Shown here one piece after another: positions 1-12,849 of a stretch of 64,000 nt of DNA. The stretch spans positions 1 to 64,000 of the forward strand of contig JAQBRR010000001.1 of NCBI GenBank assembly GCA_028286365.1, given 5' to 3'. Each line of letters begins with the position of its first letter. The first letter of the stretch is position 1. The translations under genes and the position numbers were made by a program. The DNA comes from Candidatus Saccharimonadota bacterium. Its GTDB lineage: Bacteria > Patescibacteriota > Saccharimonadia > Saccharimonadales > Saccharimonadaceae. The notes under the pieces are model-generated. The model had not been told where the DNA came from. It ran no database searches and worked only from the letters and a program-made list of their open reading frames with translations.

Positions 1-76
1 GCTTTTCGCAGGATTCCACGTCCTTCATCGCCTCTTACTGCCAAGGCATCCACCGTTTGCGCTTCTCTTCTTGACC
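1..76 (-). rRNA. 23S rRNA, 5' end only (partial)
   Basis: The minus strand reads GGTCAAGAAGAG then a block containing CGGTGGATGCCTTGGC and GAGGCGATGAAGGACG. This is the conserved 5' end of bacterial 23S rRNA, domain I. The gene runs off the left edge. It is the third member of the 16S, tRNA-Ala, 23S operon on the minus strand. The 5' end is placed by similarity and is accurate to a few bases. Confidence 0.95.
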
Positions 77-245
77 ATATAACCTCAATCCCCTGTCATA
101 AACAGAAAATCAAAAATACAATCCTAATCGCTTGTTAACTCTTCTTCACCAAATTGTTAATGAACCTCTGGATAGTCCAGATTACAAATCACTCATCAAT
201 AAATAAGTAACCTCTAATCTTAACAATCCCAATAAAACGAAAATA

Positions 246-321
246 TGGTGGAGCCGGGGAGGATCGAACTCCCGACCCCCTGCGTGCAAGGCAGGTGCTC
301 TCCCAGCTGAGCTACGACCCC
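246..321 (-). tRNA. tRNA-Ala(TGC) in the 16S-23S spacer
   Basis: The minus strand folds as a full cloverleaf. The acceptor 5' arm GGGGTCG pairs with CGGCTCC, the anticodon loop reads TTGCACG with anticodon TGC, the T arm has GTTCGATCC, and CCA is encoded. It lies between 16S and 23S, a common place for tRNA-Ala. No tRNA-Ile is present in this spacer. Confidence 0.97.
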
Positions 322-418
322 TCTTTTGCAACCCATTTGGCGTCGCAATTCTTCGTCTTATTACTTGAAAAACAAACTGAGTGGGCACTTTAAGAAGCGA
401 TTTATTACAACTTCATTT

Positions 419-1939
<1,521 letters not shown>

Positions 1940-1997
1940 AATGTTTCTATTTCAAAACAAATGACTCAATATCTCCTAAGAGACAATTTTTAGACTC

Positions 1998-2019
1998 ACA
2001 AACGTATAAATACGTTTGT
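1998..2019. repeat. Perfect inverted repeat in the pre-16S leader
   Basis: ACAAACGTA and TACGTTTGT form a 9-bp perfect hairpin around the loop TAAA, between the rRNA promoter and the 16S 5' end. Its outer strand at 2014-2027 can alternatively pair with the 16S trailer at 365-377 (12 bp with a small internal loop), the position expected for an RNase III processing stem. The two pairings exclude each other. Confidence 0.6.
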
Positions 2020-2134
2020 TTCATCAACATAATAAACTGACGATGATTTGCACAACTAAATTGTCAAAGTATCTGTTCAACTCCACGTTGGAATCGCTTC
2101 AATAATTACTTAAAGTTGCGACCAGACTTAAACA

Positions 2135-2164
2135 ATCATACTCTCTTTAATACACAGTAGTCAA
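2135..2164 (-). promoter_or_regulatory. rRNA operon promoter
   Basis: On the minus strand TTGACT (2159-2164) is followed after 18 bases by TATGAT (2135-2140). The position, about 195 nt upstream of 16S, suits a sigma70-type rRNA promoter. Its -35 begins only 13 nt below the stop of the PAP2-like gene, with no visible terminator between. Confidence 0.75.
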
Positions 2165-2176
2165 GGGTGTTTTTAC

Positions 2177-2623
2177 CTAATTGACTTGCAAAGTTGCGTA
2201 GTAGACGATAATGCCAACAATAAAGCCAATTATGACACCAACAACAACTTCAATTGGCGTGTGACCTTTGGCAGCACGAGGCAGTGGAACTCCACTTTTT
2301 TGCTCGCGAATAAGCGCGATGATAGCTGTTCCTTGTTCCCCTGATGACCTGCGAACCATAACAGCGTCGTACATAACGATTGCGGCGAACAGAGCTGCTA
2401 GACCGAATAAGCCTGAGCTTACACCGTCCTTAAGACCTACGACAACCAGTAGTGCGACAACGGTTGCACTGTGAGCACTCGGCATTCCACCAGATAGATA
2501 CAACTGCCGCTTGTTACTACTAAGGTTTTTGGATTTAGCACTTGCAATAATGTACTTCAGCCCCTGGGCTACTACCCATGCGGCGAGTGCTGCAATGAGA
2601 TAAGGAGAGACTGAAAGTATCAT
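2177..2623 (-). CDS. Divergent PAP2-family (DUF212/YuiD-like) membrane phosphatase-like protein
   Basis: This 148-residue membrane protein carries the PAP2-related motif SGGMPSAHSA (about residues 44-53) and a late GHTPIEV motif (about 120-126), both typical of the divergent PAP2/DUF212 family. Three to four hydrophobic segments surround them. The likely role is a membrane-embedded acid phosphatase or phosphotransferase fold; the substrate is unknown and activity is unproven for the family. The start ATG shares one base with the gyrA stop (TAATG), so it is translationally coupled as the last gene of gyrB-gyrA-PAP2. No terminator is visible before the rRNA promoter. Confidence 0.85.
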   Translation of the reverse strand: MILSVSPYLIAALAAWVVAQGLKYIIASAKSKNLSSNKRQLYLSGGMPSAHSATVVALLVVVGLKDGVSSGLFGLAALFAAIVMYDAVMVRRSSGEQGTAIIALIREQKSGVPLPRAAKGHTPIEVVVGVIIGFIVGIIVYYATLQVN

Positions 2624-5142
2624 TATTCGTCTCCTTCATCCTCGTCGATACTTGCGACTTGTTCAGGCATGAGCCCAAGTGATGACACTTTGTCACCTTC
2701 ACGCATACGCATAATGCGAACACCTTGGGTTGTACGTCCTAGTGTTGGAATATCCTTGAGTGCGACACGAATTGCCTGTCCTTGGTTAGAGATCAGTAGC
2801 ACTTCACTAGCATCTGGTTCGAGTGTTCGAACAGCAATGATCGGACCAGTCTTAGCTGTTACAACGGCAGCCTTAATACCGACACCGCCACGTTTGTGTG
2901 ATGGGAAGTTAGCCACCTTAGTTGCTTTACCGTAGCCATTTTCGCTAATAACCAGCAAACTGCGTCCATCGTCATCAACGATATCCATACCAACAACCTG
3001 GTCATTTGGTCGCAGTCTTACACCACGCACGCCACGAGCACTTCGACCCATTGGACGAGCATCTTTCTCGCCAAATCGAATCGCTTGACCTGCAGATGTT
3101 GAGATTATTACATCGTTTTCACCTGTCGTCTTCTGAATCCATCTTAGCTCATCACCATCATCGAGCTTAATCGCGATTAATCCGTTAGTACGAATATTGG
3201 CGTAATCTTTCAGCGGAGTTTTCTTGATCGTACCCTTTATCGTCGCCATGAATAGATATCCATCATCCTTAGCATCCTTTTCGTGACGAATAATTGAAGT
3301 AATCCGCTCCTCTGGCTGTAGATTCAAGAGATTCACTGCAGCAACACCCTTAGCCGCAAGGCTCGCAGCTGGTACTTCGTAGGCTTTTAATCGGAAGATG
3401 CGACCCTTATTCGTAAAGAATAGTAGGTAATCGTGAGTACTGGTTGGAACGAGCTGATCGATAACATCCTCTTCCTTGGTTGTCATACCACGCTTGCCCT
3501 TACCGCCACGGTGTTGGCGATGATATTCGCTCACAAGCGTTCGCTTAATGTAGTTCTCGGTTGTTAGTAAAATAACTGATTCTTCTTCTGGAATGAGCTC
3601 TTCATCGCTAAACTTGCCTAGTTCGCTATTAATCATCTTAGAGCGACGATCGTCACCGTATTTATCCTTCATTTCTAACAGTTCTTCTTTAATAATACGG
3701 AGGATTTCCTTCTCGTCAGCGAGAATTGCTTCTAGTTTATTGATAAGAGCAAGGAGCTCCTTCAATTCATTTTCGATCTTGTCACGTTCTAGGCCGGTAA
3801 GACGACGCAGTTGCATTGCAAGGATTGCCTGAGCCTGGATCTCTGACAGGCTAAACTTCTCTTGTAGCCCGACTTGAGCCTCTTCACTGGTCTTGCTGGC
3901 ACGTATCAATTTGATCACTTCATCGATGTGATCAAGAGCGATTTTGTAACCTTCCAAAATATGAGCACGAGCCTTAGCAGCCTTTAGCTCAAACTCAGTC
4001 CGACGACGAACGACTACCTGACGATGCTTAACAAACTCAGCCAAGATCTCTTGTAGGCCAAGCGTACGTGGCTGAATACCGTCAATGAGCGCCAACATAT
4101 TGTAATGGAAGCTGGTTTGTAGAGCTGTCATCTTGAACAACTGATTTAATATCTTTTTAGGGTATGAATCCTTACGCAGTTCAATCACAATACGAACTTT
4201 TCCACGAGCCGATTCGTCACGCAAATCGCTAATAACGATCTTTTTGTCCTTGTGCAGTTCAGCAATCTTCTCTATAAGTGTTGCTTTATTTACACCATAT
4301 GGCATTTCGCTAACAATAATTTGGCTACGGCCTTTTTTAGTTTCCTCGATTGATGTGACGGCACGAATCGTGACACTTCCACGACCAGTTTGATAGGCAA
4401 GCTTCATTGGTGTGCCACCATAGACGATTGCACCTGTTGGGAAATCTGGACCCTTTACATACTGTAGTAAGTCATCAATGGTTGCTTCAGGATCATCAAT
4501 CAAATGGATTGTTGCATCAACAAGCTCACCAAGGTTGTGTGGAGGAATACTTGTCGCCATACCAACGGCAATACCAATCTGACCATTTAATAGCAGGTTT
4601 GGTAGCCTAGACGGCAGTACCGATGGTTCCTGTTCCGTACCATCATAGTTATCACGAAAATCAACAGTATCTTTATCAAGATCTGTTAATAGTTCATTAC
4701 CTGCTCGACCCAATCTGGCCTCAGTATAACGGCTAGCAGCTGGTGGATCTCCATCCATTGAACCGTAGTTACCTTGTCCAGTAACAAGTGGATAACGCAT
4801 AACCCAATCTTGAGCCAAACGGACCATCGAGAAGTAAATAGATGAATCACCATGTGGGTGGTACTTACCCATAACGTCACCTACGATACGCGCACTCTTG
4901 AGGAAACGGCCACCTGGACGTAGGTTTTGTTCGCCCATTGAATACAAAATGCGACGATGTACGGGCTTGAGTCCGTCACGAACATCAGGCAAGGCTCGAT
5001 CAATAATAACGCTCATTGAATAGCGTAGGAAGCTGTCTTCCATAACATCCTCGACAGTACGGTTTTCGACTGATCGAGAGTGAATTTGAGGAATATCCGG
5101 TAGGATGTCCCCTTCTAGTGTTGTAGTAATGTCATCATCCAT
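2623..5142 (-). CDS. gyrA: DNA gyrase subunit A
   Basis: This is the 839-residue subunit of DNA gyrase that cuts and rejoins DNA. The breakage-reunion domain has the catalytic Tyr139 in [10 protein letters not shown], preceded by Arg138. The C-terminal pinwheel starts with a GyrA box, QHRGGKG, which separates it from ParC. The protein ends in an acidic tail (SIDEDEGDE). In the quinolone-resistance region ([11 protein letters not shown]) the position equal to E. coli Ser83 is Ser100, while the one equal to Asp87 is Phe104. It lies 2 nt below gyrB and overlaps the next gene by one base. Length is normal for GyrA. Confidence 0.97.
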   Translation of the reverse strand: MDDDITTTLEGDILPDIPQIHSRSVENRTVEDVMEDSFLRYSMSVIIDRALPDVRDGLKPVHRRILYSMGEQNLRPGGRFLKSARIVGDVMGKYHPHGDSSIYFSMVRLAQDWVMRYPLVTGQGNYGSMDGDPPAASRYTEARLGRAGNELLTDLDKDTVDFRDNYDGTEQEPSVLPSRLPNLLLNGQIGIAVGMATSIPPHNLGELVDATIHLIDDPEATIDDLLQYVKGPDFPTGAIVYGGTPMKLAYQTGRGSVTIRAVTSIEETKKGRSQIIVSEMPYGVNKATLIEKIAELHKDKKIVISDLRDESARGKVRIVIELRKDSYPKKILNQLFKMTALQTSFHYNMLALIDGIQPRTLGLQEILAEFVKHRQVVVRRRTEFELKAAKARAHILEGYKIALDHIDEVIKLIRASKTSEEAQVGLQEKFSLSEIQAQAILAMQLRRLTGLERDKIENELKELLALINKLEAILADEKEILRIIKEELLEMKDKYGDDRRSKMINSELGKFSDEELIPEEESVILLTTENYIKRTLVSEYHRQHRGGKGKRGMTTKEEDVIDQLVPTSTHDYLLFFTNKGRIFRLKAYEVPAASLAAKGVAAVNLLNLQPEERITSIIRHEKDAKDDGYLFMATIKGTIKKTPLKDYANIRTNGLIAIKLDDGDELRWIQKTTGENDVIISTSAGQAIRFGEKDARPMGRSARGVRGVRLRPNDQVVGMDIVDDDGRSLLVISENGYGKATKVANFPSHKRGGVGIKAAVVTAKTGPIIAVRTLEPDASEVLLISNQGQAIRVALKDIPTLGRTTQGVRIMRMREGDKVSSLGLMPEQVASIDEDEGDE

Positions 5143-5144
5143 GA

Positions 5145-7169
<2,025 letters not shown>

Positions 7170-7182
7170 TTACAATACTACC

Positions 7183-7211
7183 ATTATACCGAACAAATTG
7201 TGTTCACTCAA
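7183..7211 (-). promoter_or_regulatory. gyrB-gyrA operon promoter
   Basis: On the minus strand TTGAGT (7206-7211) and TATAAT (7183-7188) are separated by 17 bases. The -10 is a perfect consensus, about 56 nt upstream of the GTG start, leaving a normal 5' leader with a Shine-Dalgarno. The same interval must also hold the divergent promoter for the gene at 7277, which I could not place. Confidence 0.8.
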
Positions 7212-7276
7212 GCTATTGCCTGAACATATTTCTTATGCTAATCTGAGCACAAGAGGTAATCAACAAAAATAAAAAA

Positions 7277-8518
7277 ATGTTTAGAAAAATAGTATCGAAT
7301 CTCTCGTTCAGCCCAGCACTTGTTGGGCAATTAGGCTTTTACGCAAAGCGACTCCGTAAAGAGGAAGCAACTCGTCGAATTGGCCTTATATTTGTCGCAC
7401 TCGCACTCGTCGTACAGTGTTTAGCCGTATTTCAACCGCCACAGTCTGCCAATGCTATTGCGGCAGCTGATTTGGTGTCTGGAGGCCTTGGAATCGGACC
7501 AACTCGCTCATTTAACAAATTCTTAGTTCCCTACGATGCTAATACTGGGCATCTCAGAGATATCTATAACTATGCAGGTATTACTCGTCAAGAAATTGTC
7601 GATACACAATATAGCTCATTTTTGACTAAAAAAAGTCAACTCGACTGGGGACGCGTTCCATCTGCAGGTGATAGTGCCATCACTATCACGAATACAACTG
7701 GTACAGCAAAAATTATGACTGTTTATGCTGGTCCTATCACGACACTTAATGGAACAGGTACCCGTATTTACGCTTGGGTTGGTCATTCAGCAAAAGTAGG
7801 TTGGTTTGCCATTATGCAAGCTTGCGGTAATCTCGTACTAACCGTCACACCGACACCACCAACGCCTCCTGCACCGCCAACTCCGCCACCACCGACACCA
7901 CCAACGCCTCCAAAGCCACCGACACCACCTCCCCTACCAGCAAACGTCATTCAATCAAAAACTGCAATGAACATGACTCAAGGCAGAGTAGATGCAGCTA
8001 CAACGACCGCTAACGCGGGTGACTTGATTACCTATACAATTACTGTAAAAAATGAGGGCGGCGTTGCGGCACTCACTAAACTCAGTGATTACCTGGGGGA
8101 CGTACTTCAATACTCAACACTAGTTGATAACGGAGGTGGAGCGCTTGATAGCACGACAAATTACCTTACATGGACTGATATAAATCTTGCACCAGGAGAA
8201 ACGCAGGCAAGAACTTTCTCAGTACAGCTACTTAGTACAATTCCTGCAACGGCTCAGGGACAAACTGATCCATCATCATATGACTGTCGCATGCAGAATA
8301 CCTTCGGTGCTAATGTAACCGTTACCATTGCAGTTGCCTGTCCTGCTCCAAAAGCCGTTGAACAAGTCGTTACGCAACTTCCTCACACTGGCCCAACTGA
8401 AAATCTGATCTTCGCTGGAGTCGTACTGGCCGTCGTAACGTACTTCTATGCGCGTGCTCGTCAAGTTGGTAAAGAAGTTCGACTTATACGACGTGATCTT
8501 AATTCGGGAACAATCTAA
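7277..8518 (+). CDS. LPXTG-anchored surface protein with proline-rich stalk and DUF11-like domain
   Basis: The 413-residue protein has an unusually long N-region (about 35 residues, very basic, KRLRKEEATRR) before a hydrophobic core and a likely signal peptidase site after SANA near residue 60. A globular part follows, then a stalk of repeated PTPP units (about 192-222), a DUF11-like beta domain (about 225-355), and a textbook sortase signal: LPHTG at 368-372, a hydrophobic stretch and a basic tail. It is therefore predicted to be covalently wall-linked by a sortase, and no sortase gene lies in this window. The ATG has only a distant AAGAGG about 20 nt upstream. It is followed 11 nt later by a two-TM protein. 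Ligand unknown. Confidence 0.8.
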   Translation: MFRKIVSNLSFSPALVGQLGFYAKRLRKEEATRRIGLIFVALALVVQCLAVFQPPQSANAIAAADLVSGGLGIGPTRSFNKFLVPYDANTGHLRDIYNYAGITRQEIVDTQYSSFLTKKSQLDWGRVPSAGDSAITITNTTGTAKIMTVYAGPITTLNGTGTRIYAWVGHSAKVGWFAIMQACGNLVLTVTPTPPTPPAPPTPPPPTPPTPPKPPTPPPLPANVIQSKTAMNMTQGRVDAATTTANAGDLITYTITVKNEGGVAALTKLSDYLGDVLQYSTLVDNGGGALDSTTNYLTWTDINLAPGETQARTFSVQLLSTIPATAQGQTDPSSYDCRMQNTFGANVTVTIAVACPAPKAVEQVVTQLPHTGPTENLIFAGVVLAVVTYFYARARQVGKEVRLIRRDLNSGTI

Positions 8519-8529
8519 AGGGTGGATGT

Positions 8530-9105
8530 ATGAGTGAAAATTTAGAAAAAACAGAGCCAAGCCAAGAAATAAAAATCGGATCATCAGAGACGTCTCTTGA
8601 ACGACAAGAAAAGTTAGCCAATAGACAAGAAAGCGGAATTGAAAGCCCTCGCGATGCGGATGCAGCAGCCGAGAGTGCCCGTGTTGAGGCGCTTGAGACA
8701 GCAATTAGCGTTGAAGCCGGTGGCAAAGAGAAAGATAGAAAATCAGAACCAACACTCGCTAAACGTCGCGGTCCTATCTCTAAGAAACAAAAAGAAGCTA
8801 GCTTTAAGCGTCAGATGAAGGACATTCAAGCACAACAACCTCCTGCTAACCGTGCCTTTAGTAAAGTCATCCATAATAAAGCCGTCGAAAAGACCAGTGA
8901 CGTTGTAGGTTCAACAGTTGCGAGACCAAATGCAATCCTAGCTGGTGCAGTGAGCGCCTTTATCTTGACCCTGGTGGTTTATGTGACTGCTAAGGTAATT
9001 GGGTTTGAACTCTCTGGGTTCGAAACAATTGCAGCATTTATTATCGGGTGGGTTATCGGCCTTGTTTACGACTATCTCCGAGTTGTTATCACTGGTAAAA
9101 AATAA
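8530..9105 (+). CDS. Uncharacterised charged protein with two C-terminal TM segments
   Basis: I do not recognise a family. The first ~130 of 191 residues are highly charged and probably disordered or coiled (many Glu, Lys, Arg, Ala). Two hydrophobic segments lie near residues 137-160 and 163-183, with a short basic tail (ITGKK), so most of the protein is probably cytoplasmic. The start ATG sits behind GGGTGG. It begins 11 nt after the LPXTG protein and is likely co-transcribed with it. It converges on the TraG-like ATPase gene, leaving only 9 nt between stops. Confidence 0.75.
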   Translation: MSENLEKTEPSQEIKIGSSETSLERQEKLANRQESGIESPRDADAAAESARVEALETAISVEAGGKEKDRKSEPTLAKRRGPISKKQKEASFKRQMKDIQAQQPPANRAFSKVIHNKAVEKTSDVVGSTVARPNAILAGAVSAFILTLVVYVTAKVIGFELSGFETIAAFIIGWVIGLVYDYLRVVITGKK

Positions 9106-9114
9106 GCTCTTAAT

Positions 9115-11928
9115 TTAACGTAGCTTCACGGATATTTCTTCGTGTACCGTGTCATCGTGGTGTATATGTAGATTATCTTTTGGTTTCTCTTCGTTAGTTG
9201 ATTCAGCATTCACGACTACCTCTTGGGGCTCTACAGAAGCCTCTGTTACGGTATCATCAGCTGGAGCCTCAGATGGCTGCTCAGGGGCATTAGAGGGCGT
9301 AGAAGGTTTCTGTGAAGGTGCAGCAGGTGTAATTTGCTGACGTTTAGCCAACCAATCATCCAAGAATGAAGAACCGCCGCCCGCAGGAGCTGGCACGGCC
9401 CCGGGACGTGAGGCGTTGAGCCTTTCTTCCTGAGCCTTTTTTAGTGCCTCAAGTTTTGCCTTCTTTGCCACGTCCCCTGCCCCTAAACGTGCATATATCT
9501 CTTTCTCTACCTGCGCGCGTGGTCGACCATATTTAGCAGACGACAGTTTTTTTAGTGCATCGATTAATTGCGGACTACTTGTACCCATTGGAGGTACTAG
9601 AGACATGCTAAAGGCAGCTGACGGCACGTTGTTAATCATGACAGAGGCAATCGTTTGATAGTTTGGTAGTTTAGTCAAATCTTCGGCATCGAAGGTCGGG
9701 GCAAACTTCTTGACCAAGATCTCGGCATCTGTAATACCAATACGACCACTAATCACCGTCCCGATGTTTCCGATGATAGCTTCTCTAATCTTATCTGTTA
9801 GCTGAGTTAAGAATTGGTTAGCGAGAACCAAATTCAGGCGATATTTCCTGGCCTCAGACAAGATTGATTCAAAGCTGTCAGTCGCAAAGTTCTGGAACTC
9901 ATCAACGTAAAGCGCAAAGTCCTGTCGCTCTGCTTCGGGTATATTGGCACGGCCCATTGCAGCCGCCTGAAACTTCATTACAAAGATCATACCAATGAGC
10001 TGTGAATTCATCTCACCCATGCGACCTTTTGAAACATTCACGAGCAAGATCTTTTTGTTATCCATAATATCGCGCATATTGAAGCCACTTTTGCTCTGCC
10101 CAATAATATTACGCATCATGTCGTTCGATAGAAACGCACCAAACTTACTTGTAAACCAACCGAGCATTTCGGACTTACTCGCCTCACTTGTCTGAGCCAT
10201 CTCTTTATTCCAGAAATCAAGGACCGACTGAATCGTGACATGTTTCAATTTTTCATCCGCAAAGGCTTGATCAATAAAAACCTGTTGTGTATCTAAGAAT
10301 GAAGAGCCTGCCGGATCGCTCATTACAGTGAGAGCTGCGTTGCGAAACCACGTTTCGAATCGTGGACCGATGATACCAGTATGTCCCGGGTCATAGAGTC
10401 GATACAGCATTGAGATTGCTTCTTGAACCAAGAAGTCGCGCTGGTCTGGGCTTTCAAACTCAAACAAATTGAGTCCTATCGGATTTTCCATATCAGCAGG
10501 ATCAAAGTAAATCACATCCTCGACGCGCTCTTTAGGCACCATGCCAAGGAGTCTTTCGGCCGAGTCACCGTGGGGATCAATGAACGCAAAGCCCTTACCG
10601 TCCATCATGTCTTGGTACGCCAAATTCTCAAGCGCTACAGACTTACCTGTACCAGTCTGACCAATAATATACGTATGTCGTCGTCGATCATTGGTACTCA
10701 GGCGAATCTGCTTTTTAATACCACGAAATTCGTTATAGCCAAGCAAGAAGCCCTCATCCATAACTTGCGTCGGACCATCAACCTGTTTCGCCATCTGTCG
10801 CTCAACTTGTGATGTCGGAATACTGCTTTGGTCAGGCAAGTGAAACAGGGTCGCGAGCTCAATACTGTTGAGTATATTGTGGCTCACTCCCTGAGGGAAA
10901 AATCTGAATATATACGCAGTTACCAATTCCTCTACGTTCTTCGCAAGTGCAAATTTAAAGCCATTATTGGTTGCAGAATCAAATAACGAAAATGCTGCTA
11001 CAACGTTTTTAAGTAATACCTGCGCCTGTCCGACGCTTGCTGATGAAACAACAACGCGGACTAATGTTTCAAAACCAGGATGTCTGGTCTTGTCTTCGAT
11101 TGCCTCAACTGTGCCTTGTTCTAGCGACGATAGCTGTGATGACATTTGGCGTTCTTCAGGTGAACCTTCACTATGTCCTGGTGGTTTCCATAACGCACCC
11201 ATAACTCCAGTCATAGCCCCAAGACCACCGCTGTGACTTGATTTGTGCTCTGTTTTATCTTTCTTAATCTTTTCGACAGCTTCCACGGATTGATGCGTCC
11301 AGTCATCATGTGCCGGACGTAGTAGTAGTTGAATCGCAATGCCATCTTCACGAGACGCAGCCGATAAAGCATTAAGGAGCGCCCTAGCTGCATCGCGCTT
11401 TGATTCCTGATAGGTTGCTATAGGATATACGAAGTTTTTCTTAAGAGTAAATTCCCCACCAATCGTGCCGCTTAATTTACCCGACTGGTTAAAAATATTT
11501 CGATCATCAACCTCTTGCAAGCGAGCTGATGGATACGCTGCAGCCACTGCCTGGCGAATAACATCAATAAGAACCGTTGGCACAACTACGTAGTAATGAA
11601 CCAATCCACCATGGGCAACAATCTCAAGTGAGATATGACGCTGGCCGTAGATCCTGCTTTTAAATCCCTTGGTTGCAGTGCTTGAGATGATATTGTACAT
11701 GACCTGAGCCTGTGAAATTATCTCTTCAGTAACATCTCGTTCGTCTCGCCCATTACCTTCTAAATCATCGCTTGCAGGTGGAATGTGAATATACATCGAC
11801 ACCATTTTGAGCCCACGTTCATAATTCTTTGCCTCACGAAGTGTTTTTTTGTACTGAGAAAAAACAAATACTGCGACTGCAGCTACAAGTACAATAACAA
11901 TGACTGTCGTAAGAAGAAAACCAAGCAT
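9115..11928 (-). CDS. TraG/VirD4-like (HerA/FtsK-superfamily) membrane ATPase
   Basis: This 937-residue protein has one N-terminal TM segment (about 1-25), a ~390-residue extracytoplasmic or adaptor region, and a P-loop motor. Walker A GQTGTGKS is at 423-430, followed by FIDPHGD at 449-455. Walker B is seen in LYVDEFQNFA, and a sensor-like LANQFLTQL lies further on. The C-terminal ~130 residues are low-complexity (Ala, Pro, Glu). These are features of type IV secretion coupling-type ATPases. No VirB-type channel genes lie nearby, so a complete secretion system is not shown here. Candidate roles are DNA or protein export, or DNA translocation. The gene with the next two forms a probable minus-strand unit. 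Confidence 0.8.
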   Translation of the reverse strand: MLGFLLTTVIVIVLVAAVAVFVFSQYKKTLREAKNYERGLKMVSMYIHIPPASDDLEGNGRDERDVTEEIISQAQVMYNIISSTATKGFKSRIYGQRHISLEIVAHGGLVHYYVVVPTVLIDVIRQAVAAAYPSARLQEVDDRNIFNQSGKLSGTIGGEFTLKKNFVYPIATYQESKRDAARALLNALSAASREDGIAIQLLLRPAHDDWTHQSVEAVEKIKKDKTEHKSSHSGGLGAMTGVMGALWKPPGHSEGSPEERQMSSQLSSLEQGTVEAIEDKTRHPGFETLVRVVVSSASVGQAQVLLKNVVAAFSLFDSATNNGFKFALAKNVEELVTAYIFRFFPQGVSHNILNSIELATLFHLPDQSSIPTSQVERQMAKQVDGPTQVMDEGFLLGYNEFRGIKKQIRLSTNDRRRHTYIIGQTGTGKSVALENLAYQDMMDGKGFAFIDPHGDSAERLLGMVPKERVEDVIYFDPADMENPIGLNLFEFESPDQRDFLVQEAISMLYRLYDPGHTGIIGPRFETWFRNAALTVMSDPAGSSFLDTQQVFIDQAFADEKLKHVTIQSVLDFWNKEMAQTSEASKSEMLGWFTSKFGAFLSNDMMRNIIGQSKSGFNMRDIMDNKKILLVNVSKGRMGEMNSQLIGMIFVMKFQAAAMGRANIPEAERQDFALYVDEFQNFATDSFESILSEARKYRLNLVLANQFLTQLTDKIREAIIGNIGTVISGRIGITDAEILVKKFAPTFDAEDLTKLPNYQTIASVMINNVPSAAFSMSLVPPMGTSSPQLIDALKKLSSAKYGRPRAQVEKEIYARLGAGDVAKKAKLEALKKAQEERLNASRPGAVPAPAGGGSSFLDDWLAKRQQITPAAPSQKPSTPSNAPEQPSEAPADDTVTEASVEPQEVVVNAESTNEEKPKDNLHIHHDDTVHEEISVKLR

Positions 11929-11951
11929 ATATTGCCTATAGCCAAGCGGGC

Positions 11952-12368
11952 TTAATTAGCCTCGCCTAGCTCCCTCCCGTAGCGTTTCTTTTGATAATCC
12001 TTCTGTAGCTCGGTGACCGCATTCTCTTGTTGAAATGGATCATTACGAGTATCAGCGATAATCTTCTTCGCACGATCAACCCATTCCTTTTCAATAAGAT
12101 CATCGTCACCCGCTAAGGCAGGCGTAGCAACAAGAGTCAGATCTTGAGTGGCACTACTATCATCATTCACCACTGTAGTTGGAGTGGCCACTGCCACACC
12201 AGCCATATCAGATACCCTCGCTGCTGTTTCTGCCACTTGCTCGGTGTGTTCTGCGCCTGTTTCTAAGAGTCCACGTTCAGGTTGAACTGGCTGCGGTACA
12301 TGCTCTGGCCCATACTGTATAGGGGCTTGTTCTGGGCCAAACTTAGGTGCAGAGGTCTCTGGTTCCAT
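11952..12368 (-). CDS. Small acidic protein of unknown function upstream of the TraG-like ATPase
   Basis: The first half of this 138-residue protein is Pro/Gln/Glu-rich and likely disordered (GPEQAP, YGPEHVPQP). The last ~45 residues look like a compact helical module (WVDRAKKIIADTRNDP then QKDYQKKRYGREL). I have the impression that this C-terminal pattern recurs in CPR genomes, but did not check. The start is probably leaderless: TATAAT at 12376-12381 lies 7 nt before the ATG, and there is no Shine-Dalgarno. It sits 23 nt upstream of the ATPase gene, so it may act with it. Confidence 0.75.
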   Translation of the reverse strand: MEPETSAPKFGPEQAPIQYGPEHVPQPVQPERGLLETGAEHTEQVAETAARVSDMAGVAVATPTTVVNDDSSATQDLTLVATPALAGDDDLIEKEWVDRAKKIIADTRNDPFQQENAVTELQKDYQKKRYGRELGEAN

Positions 12369-12413
12369 ATCTGTAATTATAGCATAGTGGCATGACGCTT
12401 ATGTATGAAAATA

Positions 12414-12800
12414 TTAACGAATTCTTTTTGTAATGTAGATGCATCCAATTACTGTAAACGCGACTACGAGAAGAAAGCCGTAGACCCCTATTGCACCAAC
12501 TGATTGTAGGCCAATGAGCATAATAGGCGCCGCAGCGACAACTGTTGAATAGTAATATGCCAGACGAAAAGGCATTGGACTAAGTGGCTTTTTAACAGTA
12601 AACGCACTCCCAAGATGAGCTAGTAAGCGGCTAAAACTATATAAAAAATAAGTCATCACGCCGAGTGATGACAAATATCCAAGAATAAATACAGCTAATA
12701 TACCGAGTGGCCCAACTGTAGTAGGCACTGATATGTTCAGCAGGACCGCTAGCAAGCAGAGGCTTGTTATTGTTATTATCGCTACTATCTTTTCCAACAT
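12414..12800 (-). CDS. Four-TM integral membrane protein of unknown function
   Basis: The 128-residue protein is hydrophobic almost throughout, with four predicted TM segments (about residues 3-24, 31-58, 80-100, 103-123) and a basic C-terminus (KRIR). No family motif was recognised. It is the first gene of the minus-strand run ending in the TraG-like ATPase. A TATAGT box lies 10 nt upstream of the ATG and no Shine-Dalgarno is visible, so the transcript may be nearly leaderless. Confidence 0.7.
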   Translation of the reverse strand: MLEKIVAIITITSLCLLAVLLNISVPTTVGPLGILAVFILGYLSSLGVMTYFLYSFSRLLAHLGSAFTVKKPLSPMPFRLAYYYSTVVAAAPIMLIGLQSVGAIGVYGFLLVVAFTVIGCIYITKRIR

Positions 12801-12849
12801 TCTTATGGTTACTATACCATGATGATGACAAGGTTTTGAACTAGCCTGA

